64,000 nucleotides of DNA from Cryptosporangium aurantiacum. Lineage in GTDB: Bacteria; Actinomycetota; Actinomycetes; Mycobacteriales; Cryptosporangiaceae. Within the stretch, counting starts at the first letter, position 1, and every line of letters begins with the position of its first letter. This document shows positions 24,226 to 31,605 of the stretch, piece after piece. The stretch lies in the NCBI RefSeq assembly GCF_900143005.1, contig NZ_FRCS01000009.1, positions 124,001 through 188,000 of the forward strand, written 5' to 3'. The notes beneath the pieces were generated by a model. The model saw only the letters and a list, made by a program, of their open reading frames with translations. It had not been told where the DNA came from and did no database searches. Made by a program: the position numbers and the translations under genes.

Positions 24226-26052
24226 CTAGCGGTACAGGTCGTCGATCTCGCCCGCGTGCCGTTCCGAGATCGTGCGGCGCTTGAGCTTGAGCGTCGGCGT
24301 CAGTTCGCCGGACTCGGGGCTGAGCGCCGCGGGCAGGACGTGGAACTTCTTCACCTGCTCCGGCCGGGCCAGACGCGCGTTCGCGGCGTCGACCGCGGCC
24401 TGGAGCTCGGCCAGCACCACGGGGTGCTCGGCCAGGGCCTTCGGATCCGAAGCGTCGATGTTGTGCGCCGCCGCCCAGAGCGGTGCGGCCTCCTCGTCGA
24501 GGCTGATCAGCGCGGTGACGTACGGCCGCCGGTCGCCGATCGCGACCGCGTAGCCGATCAGCGGGTGGGTGCGGAGCAGGTTCTCGATCTGTGCCGGGGC
24601 GACGTTCTTGCCGCTGGCGGTGATCAGCAGTTCCTTCTTGCGGTCGGTGATCGTGAGGAACCCGTCCTCGTCGAGCGTGCCGATGTCGCCGGTGGCGAGC
24701 CAGCCGTCGGCGTCGGTGACCGGCTGGATCGACCCGTCCGCCTGCAGGTAGCCCTGGCAGACCAGCGGGCCGCGGACGAGGATCTCGCCGTCCTCGGCGA
24801 GCTTCAGCTCCATACCGACGTTCGGCACGCCGACGGTGCCCAGCTTGAATCGGCTCGGCGTGTTGATCGTGGCGGTGCCGGTGGTCTCGGTCATGCCCCA
24901 GACCTCGTAGACGTCCACGCCGATGCCGGCCAGGAACGTCAGCACCTCCACCGGGATCGGGGCCGCGCCGCTCCCGGCGTAGGTCACGTTGTCCAGGCCG
25001 AGCTTGGCGCGGATCGGCTTGAGGATCAGCGCGTCCAGCGAGGCCAGCTGCTCCGCGGTCTCCGGCGGGATCGGCTGCCCGGCCTCCCGCAGGCGGTAGC
25101 AGTCCAGCGCGAGTGCGCTCGCGCCGTTCACCGCGTCCTGGACGGCCGGCTCGGCCGCGGCGAGGAATCCCTGCAGCGCGGCGACCATCTTCTCCCAGAC
25201 GCGGGGGACGCCGAAGAACGTGGACGGCCGGACGGCCAGCAGCGCCGCGACCGCCTGCGCCGTGTCGCTGACGATGTGCACGTGGCCGGCCCGGTACACC
25301 GGCACGTAGATGCCGAGAACCCGCTCGGCGATGTGCGCCAGCGGCAGGTAGCCGATCGTCGGTGCGTGCGCGGGCGTGTCCACCTGGAGCTCGATGGCGA
25401 CGGCCTGGTGCAGGACGTTGCGGTGGCTCAGGACGACGCCCTTCGGATCGCCGGTGGTTCCGGACGTGTAGAGCAGCGTTACCGGGTGGTCCGGCGTGAT
25501 GTGCTGCCAGCCCTCCTCGAACGCGGACGGGTCGTGGGCGAACCGGTCGGCGCCTGCCGCCTCGACCGTCGCGAGGTCGGTGAGGCGGGGATCGTCGAAC
25601 GTGACGCCGGTCGGGTCCATCAGCACGATCGCGCGGACCTCCGGCAGGTCGCCGAGGACCGGCGACCACCGGGCCAGCTGCTCGGCGTTCTCGATGACGA
25701 GCACCGTGGCCTTGCTGTGGTCGGCGAGGTACTGCAACTGCGGGGTACTGAGCGTCGCGTAGGCGCTGCCGGGAACCGCTCCGACGTGGACCGCGGCGAG
25801 GTCGACCAGCCAGTGTTCGATCCGGCTGGATGCCGAGATCAGCAGCCGGTCACCGGAACGCAAGCCGAGGTCGGCCAGTCCGAGGCTGACCGCGGCGACA
25901 CGTCGCCGGAGGTCGCCCCAGGTCAGGGTCGAGTCCTCGTCGCCCAGCATCGTGAGAGCGGGGCGGTCGGCGAATTCGGTCGCGTTGGAGCGGAGGAGGA
26001 GCGGAATCGTCAGTTCGGCGGTGGCCGCCGCACACTCGTCGGCGAGGGACAT
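24226..26052 (-). CDS. Long-chain acyl-CoA synthetase (AMP-forming, FadD15-like)
   Basis: 608 residues, ANL superfamily. The AMP motif is LLYTSGTTGDPKGVVLSHRN. Next come GAAPIPVEVL and the YEVWGMTETTGTATIN motif. The hinge region is WLATGDIGTLDEDGFLTITDRKKELLITASGKNVAP, with the C-terminal Lys in LKLKRRTI. The length of about 600 residues and the PLAHIAERV motif are typical of long-chain fatty acyl-CoA ligases. The ATG at 26052 follows AAGGGAG. It is downstream of, and possibly controlled by, the double TetR regulator; two direct repeats lie in the 181-bp gap. Confidence 0.9.
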   Translation of the reverse strand: MSLADECAAATAELTIPLLLRSNATEFADRPALTMLGDEDSTLTWGDLRRRVAAVSLGLADLGLRSGDRLLISASSRIEHWLVDLAAVHVGAVPGSAYATLSTPQLQYLADHSKATVLVIENAEQLARWSPVLGDLPEVRAIVLMDPTGVTFDDPRLTDLATVEAAGADRFAHDPSAFEEGWQHITPDHPVTLLYTSGTTGDPKGVVLSHRNVLHQAVAIELQVDTPAHAPTIGYLPLAHIAERVLGIYVPVYRAGHVHIVSDTAQAVAALLAVRPSTFFGVPRVWEKMVAALQGFLAAAEPAVQDAVNGASALALDCYRLREAGQPIPPETAEQLASLDALILKPIRAKLGLDNVTYAGSGAAPIPVEVLTFLAGIGVDVYEVWGMTETTGTATINTPSRFKLGTVGVPNVGMELKLAEDGEILVRGPLVCQGYLQADGSIQPVTDADGWLATGDIGTLDEDGFLTITDRKKELLITASGKNVAPAQIENLLRTHPLIGYAVAIGDRRPYVTALISLDEEAAPLWAAAHNIDASDPKALAEHPVVLAELQAAVDAANARLARPEQVKKFHVLPAALSPESGELTPTLKLKRRTISERHAGEIDDLYR

Positions 26053-26128
26053 CCGGGTCTCCCTTCACCGGCCACGTAGGCCGGCGCTGGCCAGGGTGGG
26101 TTTGGGGCTGGCAGCACTGTAAACCACC

Positions 26129-26214
26129 GTTAACTTCCTGCGGGCAGGAACGTCCGGACCCAGCGCCGATACCGGGATGAAGGCACAGCGAACCGCAGAC
26201 AGCGGTTAACTTCC
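26129..26214. promoter_or_regulatory. Direct repeats GTTAACTTCC upstream of the acyl-CoA synthetase gene
   Basis: The 10-mer GTTAACTTCC occurs at 26129-26138 and again at 26205-26214, 76 bp apart, in the region between the synthetase start and the double TetR stop. Each contains the symmetric GTTAAC. They may be binding sites for a regulator, perhaps the adjacent double TetR protein. No other feature explains the repeat. Confidence 0.4.
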
Positions 26215-26233
26215 GCGGTGAGGCAGAGCGCCG

Positions 26234-27325
26234 TCAGGCGCGGCGCATCGCTTCCAGGGCGAGCGACGCCACGAACGGACGGAACGCGTCCGGCGGCGCG
26301 GGGTCGGTCGCGCCACCCAGGTCGGTGACGACGTTGAGCGCCGCGTGCACCAGGATGCGCGCCTCGTTCGCGGTCAGCTCCGGCCGCACGCCGGTCAGCA
26401 GCCGCACCCACTCGTCGACCTGCAGACGCTGGATCCTGCGCAGCTCGTGCCGGTCGCGGTCGGGCAGGTTGTTGTTCTCGGCGAGGTAGACCGCGACCAG
26501 GTCCCGCTGGGTGAACGTCAGCTCGACGAAACCCTCGACCAGCCCGCGGAGCGCTTCCTCCTCGGTCGCCGCCACGTCCAGCGACACCGTGGTGCTCGCC
26601 GACACCTGGTCGGCTGCCCGGTGGTAGGCCGCCGCGAGCAGGTCCGCCTTGCTCGGGAAGTACCGGTAGAGGCTGGACGCGTGCAGGCCCGCGGCCCGGC
26701 CGATGTCCTCCATGCCGACCGCGTGGTACCCGTGCTGGTGGAACAGTCCGATCGCGGTGGCGAGCACGGCCTCCCGCCGGGAGGCGCTGCTCTGGGTGCT
26801 CTCCGCGGGGACGCCGGGGGAGTCGCCCTGCACCCGCACCATCGGCGTCCCGGCGGTCAGCAGCGCCCAGCCGGCGCGATGCAGCACGTCGATCGCGCGG
26901 GTCCGGGAGATCGGCGCCCGGTGCGTGGCCACGCTCGCGAGCGCGCTGAACGCCGCCCGGGTGAGCAGGCGGGCGTGCGGGCCGGACAACCCGGGGCGCA
27001 GCGCGGTCAGCGGCTCGGCCACCCGGCCGATCAGCGCGCCCAGCCCGTCCCGGAACTCCGCGCGGTGCTCGGCGTTCAGGTACCGGTTCTCCCACTGGTA
27101 CAGCCCGCCGACCCGGCGCTGCTCGACGCTGAGCGTCGCCAGCGTGTCCAGCACCGTGTCCAGCTGCTCCCGCGGGTCGTCGGCGCCGGCCAGGGCCCGG
27201 TCGACCGCGCCGCCGATCGTGTTGGACAACTCGCGGGTCGCGTGGACGAGCATCGCGTACTTGTTCGGGAAGTGCCGGTAGATCGCCGGGCCGGTGATCC
27301 CCACCGCGCCGGCGATCTCGTCCAC
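26234..27325 (-). CDS. Double TetR-type regulator (two TetR units in one chain)
   Basis: From GTG at 27325 the frame gives 363 residues. The first unit begins inside a TetR HTH: VDEIAGAVGITGPAIYRHFPNKYAMLVHATRE. A second complete unit starts near residue 185: RREAVLATAIGLFHQHGYHAVGMEDIGRAAGLHASSLYRYFPSKADLLAAAYHRA. The open frame continues upstream to 27466 and encodes the missing first helix (RKAQIALAAAELFCARGYHGVG), but it has no ATG, GTG or TTG there. The true start may be a CTG near 27421. It lies between an acyl-CoA synthetase and an MpaB gene on the same strand. Confidence 0.8.
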   Translation of the reverse strand: MDEIAGAVGITGPAIYRHFPNKYAMLVHATRELSNTIGGAVDRALAGADDPREQLDTVLDTLATLSVEQRRVGGLYQWENRYLNAEHRAEFRDGLGALIGRVAEPLTALRPGLSGPHARLLTRAAFSALASVATHRAPISRTRAIDVLHRAGWALLTAGTPMVRVQGDSPGVPAESTQSSASRREAVLATAIGLFHQHGYHAVGMEDIGRAAGLHASSLYRYFPSKADLLAAAYHRAADQVSASTTVSLDVAATEEEALRGLVEGFVELTFTQRDLVAVYLAENNNLPDRDRHELRRIQRLQVDEWVRLLTGVRPELTANEARILVHAALNVVTDLGGATDPAPPDAFRPFVASLALEAMRRA

Positions 27326-27571
27326 CCCGACGCCGTGGTAGCCGCGCGCGCAGAACAGCTCGGCCGCCGCCAGTGCGATCTGGGCCTTCCGGTTCTTCGG
27401 ACGCTTGGTTGGCGTCGGCAGGGCCGCGTCCGTGTCGTCCTCCGGTGGTCGCGCTGGTCGGTACGGTCAATACTGCCGGACGCACCGCTGCATCGGTGTC
27501 CGGCCGCACTGAACGTACCCGGCGCCCGTCGGTGTCGGCGACCGACCGTGCCCACATCCGATGTCGTGCCA

Positions 27572-28399
27572 TCAGACCAGCGGCACGCCGCGCCGGATCC
27601 GGCGCTTGACGTCCCAGAGCAGGAAGTTGAAGGGGAAGATGCGCAGGGCCTCGGGCTGCCTGCGCGACAGCGCACCGACCGTGCGCAGCAGCCGGTCGAA
27701 GCGCCGCTGGCGGCGCTCGTCCCACGGCAGCTTCATCTCGTCCCGGAACACCGGCGGCAGGAACCCGGTGGTCACGAACGTGTTGAGCGGCCCGAACACC
27801 GAGCTGACCAGGCGCGGCCGGTACGTCAGCCGGACGACGTGCAGGAGGTGCTCGCGCACCGTGTCGTCGATGTGGACCTCGGCCATCTCGGCGTCCCAGT
27901 ACTCCTGGAACGCGGCCCGGTCGGCCGGCCACATCGACTCCCGGACCTGCAGCGTGGTGCCGAGCGCGTGCGAGCAGCGGTAGATCTCCGCGGCTTCCTC
28001 CGGGGTGAGGACGCCGCCGAGCGCGGCGTAGACGTCCTCGAACCCGCGGTAGAGGCAGGCGGCGACCCATAACTGCAGCTTCGGGTCCATCGCGCTGTAC
28101 TTGACCGGGCTCTCGGGCGTCGAGTGCACCTGCCGGTGGGCGACGTTCACCGCCTCCCGGTAGGCCTTCTTGGTCTCGTCGTCGCCGAGCATGGCGACGG
28201 CCAGGTACGAGAGCGTCGTCCGGGCGCGCTTGACCGGGTGGTCGAAGAGCCGGCCGCTCTCCACCCGGCTCTCCACGACGCCGTACCCGACGCCGGGGCG
28301 GGCGAGCTGCATGATCACGTTCGCGCCGGCCGCCAGTAATCCGGCGCCGTGCACGATCCGGCGCAGGTCGATTTCCGTCGTCTGCTCGGTGGACGTCAT
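27572..28399 (-). CDS. MpaB-family (DUF2236) oxygenase-like protein
   Basis: 275 residues from ATG at 28399 with CGAGGAGGAAC upstream. It shows the DUF2236 pattern: LARPGVGYGVVESRVESGRLFDHPVKRARTTLSYL, then REAVNVAHRQVH, then LWVAACLYRGFEDVYAAL and EYWDAEM. It is a distant relative of the protein at 20504-21439. The divergent TetR gene at 28477 and a long dyad between them suggest direct repression. Members are thought to be haem or oxygenase-related proteins, but the substrate is unknown. Confidence 0.82.
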   Translation of the reverse strand: MTSTEQTTEIDLRRIVHGAGLLAAGANVIMQLARPGVGYGVVESRVESGRLFDHPVKRARTTLSYLAVAMLGDDETKKAYREAVNVAHRQVHSTPESPVKYSAMDPKLQLWVAACLYRGFEDVYAALGGVLTPEEAAEIYRCSHALGTTLQVRESMWPADRAAFQEYWDAEMAEVHIDDTVREHLLHVVRLTYRPRLVSSVFGPLNTFVTTGFLPPVFRDEMKLPWDERRQRRFDRLLRTVGALSRRQPEALRIFPFNFLLWDVKRRIRRGVPLV

Positions 28400-28424
28400 C
28401 GTTCCTCCTCGATCCCGGGGGACC

Positions 28425-28448
28425 ATCTGACAACGTATGTTCTCAGAT
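28425..28448. promoter_or_regulatory. 24-bp dyad, likely TetR operator
   Basis: The arms ATCTGA (28425-28430) and TCAGAT (28443-28448) are perfect complements. The inner AAC/GTT pair (28432-28434 and 28439-28441) continues the symmetry around GTAT, so only one base pair per half breaks it. It lies in the 77-bp divergent region between the MpaB gene and the TetR gene. This is the size and symmetry expected for a TetR dimer site. Confidence 0.65.
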
Positions 28449-28476
28449 ATGGTGACAGGGATGTCAAGATGGCGCC

Positions 28477-29103
28477 ATGGGAAGCGGGCGGACGTACGGC
28501 GGGGTCGCAGGCACGGAACGGGCGGCCGAGCGTCGTGCGCAGCTGCTCGAGGCCGGTCTCGACCTGCTCGGCGCGCCGGACGGGCCGGGGGAGGTCACGG
28601 TCCGCGGGGTGTGCCGGGCCGCCGGGCTGACCGCCCGGTACTTCTACGAGAGCTTCGCCGACCGGGACGCGCTGATGGTCGCGGTATACGACCACGTGGT
28701 CGCCGAGCTGGGCGCGGAAATGCTCGCCGCGGTCGAGGCCTCGCCGCACGCCGCGGCTCCGCGTACCCGGGCCGGTCTCGCGGTCCTGGTGCGCAGCATC
28801 GCCGAGGACCCCCGCCGGGGCCGGCTGCTGTTCTCCCGCTCGGTGGGCGCCAGCCCGGTGGTGGCGGCGCGGCGGGCCGAGTCGACACGCTGGTTCGTGG
28901 ACCTGATGGCGGCGCAGGTGCGGGAGTTCTACCGGATCGAACGCACGCCGCGGGTGGACGTCGCCGCCGAGCTGCTGGTCGGCGGCGTCGCGCAGATCCT
29001 CACGTCCTGGCTGGACGGTGTGCTTTTGCTGACCGCCGACGAGCTCGTCGACCACTGCGCGGAGCTGTTCCTCGCCGTCGCCGGCGAGCGCACCGGCGCG
29101 TGA
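28477..29103 (+). CDS. TetR-family regulator
   Basis: 208 residues. The N-terminal HTH is RRAQLLEAGLDLLGAPDGPGEVTVRGVCRAAGLTARYFYESFADRDALMVAVYD. The helical C-terminal domain has no recognisable ligand signature. It is divergent from the MpaB gene across a 24-bp dyad, so autoregulation and control of the MpaB gene are likely. It converges with the aldo/keto reductase gene, 9 bp apart. Confidence 0.88.
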   Translation: MGSGRTYGGVAGTERAAERRAQLLEAGLDLLGAPDGPGEVTVRGVCRAAGLTARYFYESFADRDALMVAVYDHVVAELGAEMLAAVEASPHAAAPRTRAGLAVLVRSIAEDPRRGRLLFSRSVGASPVVAARRAESTRWFVDLMAAQVREFYRIERTPRVDVAAELLVGGVAQILTSWLDGVLLLTADELVDHCAELFLAVAGERTGA

Positions 29104-29112
29104 TCTCTGGGG

Positions 29113-30093
29113 TCAGTAGCGGCTGCCTGCCGGGGCGGGGAGGGCGTCGAGCGTCGCCAGATCCTCCGCGCTCAGCCGGAGCGCGGCAGCGGCCGCGTTC
29201 TCCTCCAGCCGGGCGATCCGCCGGGTGCCGGGGATCGGCACCACGTGCTCGCCCTGCGCCAGCACCCAGGCGAGCGCGACCTGCGCGGCGGTCGCCTCGT
29301 AACGGGCGGCGATCGCCTCCACCGCGTCCACGATCGCCAGGTTGGCCCGGAAGTTCTCCGGCTGGAACCGCGGGTTGCCGGACCGGAAGTCGTCCGCGCC
29401 GAAGGTCGCCTCGCGGAACGCCCCGGTGAGGAACCCGCGGCCGAGCGGCGCGAACGGCACGAACCCGACGCCGTTCCGGGCGCACCACGGCAGGGTGGTG
29501 TCCAGGTGGTCGCGGGTCCAGAGCGAGAGCTCGGACTGCACCGCGCCGATCGGGTGCACGGCCGCGGCCCGGTCGAGCTGCTCGACGCTGAACTCCGAGA
29601 CGCCGATCGCGCGGATCTTCCCGGCGCGCACCCCCTCGGCCAGCGCGCCGATGCTGTCCTCGACCGGGATCTGCGGGTCGGGCCGGTGCAGGTAGTAGAG
29701 GTCGATGTGGTCGACCGCGAGGCGCCGCAGCGAGCCGTCGATCGCCTGCCGCAGGTGGTCCGGCGACCCGTCCGGCGAGGGCATCCGGGTCGGGTCGGGT
29801 GTTCCGTCGGCCCGGAGGCGCTCGATCAGCCCGCCCTTGGTGGCCAGCGTGATCTCGTCCCGCCGCCCGGTCAGCGCCTTGCCGACCAGCTCCTCGTTGG
29901 TGAACGGGCCGTAGACATCGGACGTGTCCAGCAGCGTCACCCCGAGCGTGGCCGCGCGCCCGATCACCGCGCCGGGGTCGTCGGAGCGGGAATCCGTGCC
30001 GTAGGCCCAGGTCATGCCCATGCAGCCCAGCCCGATCGCGCCGACGGCCGGTCCGTCCGCCCACAGCCGTCGCGTCTCGATCCGCTCGCTCAC
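29113..30093 (-). CDS. Aldo/keto reductase
   Basis: 326 residues from GTG at 30093, with GGAGGT upstream. The catalytic tetrad is visible: Asp and Tyr in LLDTSDVYGPFTNEEL, Lys in LATKGGL and His in YYLHRPDP. NADPH contacts are in VPIPGTRRIARLEENAAA. The overall pattern matches the bacterial AKR branch with short loops, which reduces a broad range of aldehydes and ketones. It lies 33 bp downstream of the TetR gene at 30127-30708 on the same strand. A role with the nearby methyltransferase operon is possible but not shown. Confidence 0.9.
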   Translation of the reverse strand: MSERIETRRLWADGPAVGAIGLGCMGMTWAYGTDSRSDDPGAVIGRAATLGVTLLDTSDVYGPFTNEELVGKALTGRRDEITLATKGGLIERLRADGTPDPTRMPSPDGSPDHLRQAIDGSLRRLAVDHIDLYYLHRPDPQIPVEDSIGALAEGVRAGKIRAIGVSEFSVEQLDRAAAVHPIGAVQSELSLWTRDHLDTTLPWCARNGVGFVPFAPLGRGFLTGAFREATFGADDFRSGNPRFQPENFRANLAIVDAVEAIAARYEATAAQVALAWVLAQGEHVVPIPGTRRIARLEENAAAAALRLSAEDLATLDALPAPAGSRY

Positions 30094-30126
30094 AGCTACC
30101 TCCAGAGAAAGACGCCCAGGCCAACG

Positions 30127-30708
30127 TTAGCCCTCCTCCAGCGACCTGATCAGGTCGGTGACGCTGCGTAGCCACCCGCGGACGCCGTCGCTCCACTTCG
30201 GGTCTCCGAGCAGCGCGAGCGACTCGCCACCGAGAAACGCCATCGCGACGAGACCCGCCACCTGATCGGCGGTGAACGGACCGAGTGACCCGAAACGCCG
30301 CTCGGCTTCGCGGGCGACCTCGCCGAGCACGTCGTACCAGCCTTGGAGCACCGTGAGGACCTGCGCGGCGAGCGTCTCGTCGGACCAGCCGGCGGCGATC
30401 ATCTCCTGCAGGACGCGGACGTAGCCGGACGCGAGGTCGTCGTCGAGGTAGTCGCAGGCCTGCTCGTAGCGCTTCCAGAGCGGTGCCTCGGTGCCGTACA
30501 TCCGGCGCTGGCGCTCCAGCAGCGTCTGGTTCTCGCGTTCGAGCAGCGCCAGGACCAGCGCTTTCCGGGTACCGAAGTGGTAGTGGATCTGGCTGAGCGG
30601 AACGCCGGCCGCCTCCGCCACGCGTCGGGTGGAGAAGCCGCTGTACCCGTCGGCGAGCAGGCAGCCGCGGGCGGCGGTGAGGATCCGATCAGGGGTGGTA
30701 GGGGTCAC
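30127..30708 (-). CDS. TetR-family regulator, probable repressor of the MddA-like operon
   Basis: 193 residues from GTG at 30708. The HTH reads DRILTAARGCLLADGYSGFSTRRVAEAAGVPLSQIHYHFGTRKALVLALLE, a clear TetR domain. The C-terminal part is helical. The divergent region of 126 bp to the methyltransferase start (30835) contains two perfect palindromes with the same 20-bp core, the usual mark of a TetR operator pair. I infer that it represses itself and the downstream operon until an unknown ligand appears. Confidence 0.88.
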   Translation of the reverse strand: MTPTTPDRILTAARGCLLADGYSGFSTRRVAEAAGVPLSQIHYHFGTRKALVLALLERENQTLLERQRRMYGTEAPLWKRYEQACDYLDDDLASGYVRVLQEMIAAGWSDETLAAQVLTVLQGWYDVLGEVAREAERRFGSLGPFTADQVAGLVAMAFLGGESLALLGDPKWSDGVRGWLRSVTDLIRSLEEG

Positions 30709-30756
30709 GACGCTCCGTGATTGAGGGGCTCGGGTGTCGGGTGGATGACAGTGCTT

Positions 30757-30776
30757 GTTCGGTCGATCGACCGAAC
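30757..30776. promoter_or_regulatory. Perfect 20-bp palindrome, operator copy 1
   Basis: The half-site GTTCGGTCGA is followed at once by its exact reverse complement. The same 20-bp core recurs 36 bp downstream (centre to centre). It lies between the TetR start (30708) and the MddA-like gene start (30835). Confidence 0.8.
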
Positions 30777-30785
30777 CCTACCATC

Positions 30786-30819
30786 GGGTGTCGTTCGGTC
30801 GATCGACCGAACGACACCC
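30786..30819. promoter_or_regulatory. Perfect 34-bp palindrome, operator copy 2
   Basis: This copy has the same 20-bp core (30793-30812) flanked by GGGTGTC and GACACCC, so the perfect symmetry extends over 34 bp with no loop. It ends 4 bp before the GGAGG ribosome site of the MddA-like gene, so bound protein would block transcription or early elongation. Confidence 0.8.
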
Positions 30820-30834
30820 ATTCCGGAGGTCCCG

Positions 30835-31605
30835 ATGGTCCGTCGCGTACTCGTCGCCGGTTACGGCGCTGCCGCCTATGTGTTCTTCCTGGTCACGTTC
30901 CTCTACACGATCGGCTTCCTGGCCGGGGTCGGTGTTCCGAAGGACGTCGACGACGGGCCTTCCGGCCCGGCCTGGCTCGCGCTCCTGGTCGACACCGGGT
31001 TGCTGACGCTCTTCGCCGTGCAGCACAGCGTGATGGCGCGCCCCTGGTTCAAGCGCTGGTGGACGCGCTGGGTCGCGCCGCCGATCGAGCGCAGCACGTA
31101 CGTCCTGGCCGCGACCCTGGCCGTGGCCGCGCTGCTCTGGCTGTGGCGCCCGCTGCCCGAGACGATCTGGTCGGTGCCCGACGGCTGGCTGCGCTGGCTG
31201 TTCTGGGCCGGTCACCTCGCGGGCTGGGGGCTGCTGCTGCTCTCCACGTTCCAGATCGGGCACTTCGACCTGTTCGGACTCCGTCAGGTGCTGGCCCGGC
31301 TGCAGCGCCGCCAGTACACCGAACCGGGTTTCGCGCAGCCGTTCCTCTACCGGCTGGTGCGGCACCCGCTGATGCTCGGCTTCCTGATCGCGTTCTGGAT
31401 CACGCCGGACATGAGCGTCGGCCGGCTGTACTTCGCGGTGGTGGCCAGCGCGTACATCGTCGTCGCGGTGCGGTTCGAGGAGCACGACCTGGTCGGGCAG
31501 CTCGGCGACGACTACCGCCGGTACCAGCGTGACGTCCCGCGCTTCGTGCCGCGGGTCTCGTCCGCGGCTGACCGGCGGCGCCCGGCCAGAGTGGAATCGC
31601 GGTGA
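30835..31605 (+). CDS. mddA: MddA-like membrane S-methyltransferase (NnrU/ICMT-type fold)
   Basis: 256 residues from ATG at 30835 with GGAGG 6 bp upstream. It has about five membrane segments: VAGYGAAAYVFFLVTFLYTIGFL, LALLVDTGLLTLFAVQHSV, STYVLAATLAVAALLWLW, LFWAGHLAGWGLLLLSTF and LGFLIAFWITPDM. Family landmarks are QHSVMARPWFKRWW and the SAM-binding-type end YRLVRHPLMLGFL, FEEHDLVGQLGDDYRRYQRDVPRFVP. These match methanethiol S-methyltransferase MddA, which makes dimethyl sulfide, and related isoprenylcysteine methyltransferases. The partner gene overlaps at GTGA, so the real substrate may be larger than methanethiol. Confidence 0.72.
   Translation: MVRRVLVAGYGAAAYVFFLVTFLYTIGFLAGVGVPKDVDDGPSGPAWLALLVDTGLLTLFAVQHSVMARPWFKRWWTRWVAPPIERSTYVLAATLAVAALLWLWRPLPETIWSVPDGWLRWLFWAGHLAGWGLLLLSTFQIGHFDLFGLRQVLARLQRRQYTEPGFAQPFLYRLVRHPLMLGFLIAFWITPDMSVGRLYFAVVASAYIVVAVRFEEHDLVGQLGDDYRRYQRDVPRFVPRVSSAADRRRPARVESR

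Noticed and set aside
23593-26079. 828-residue plus-strand frame
   Set aside because: Runs antisense through DUF6230 and the acyl-CoA synthetase; composition is His/Arg/Asp-rich with no motif.
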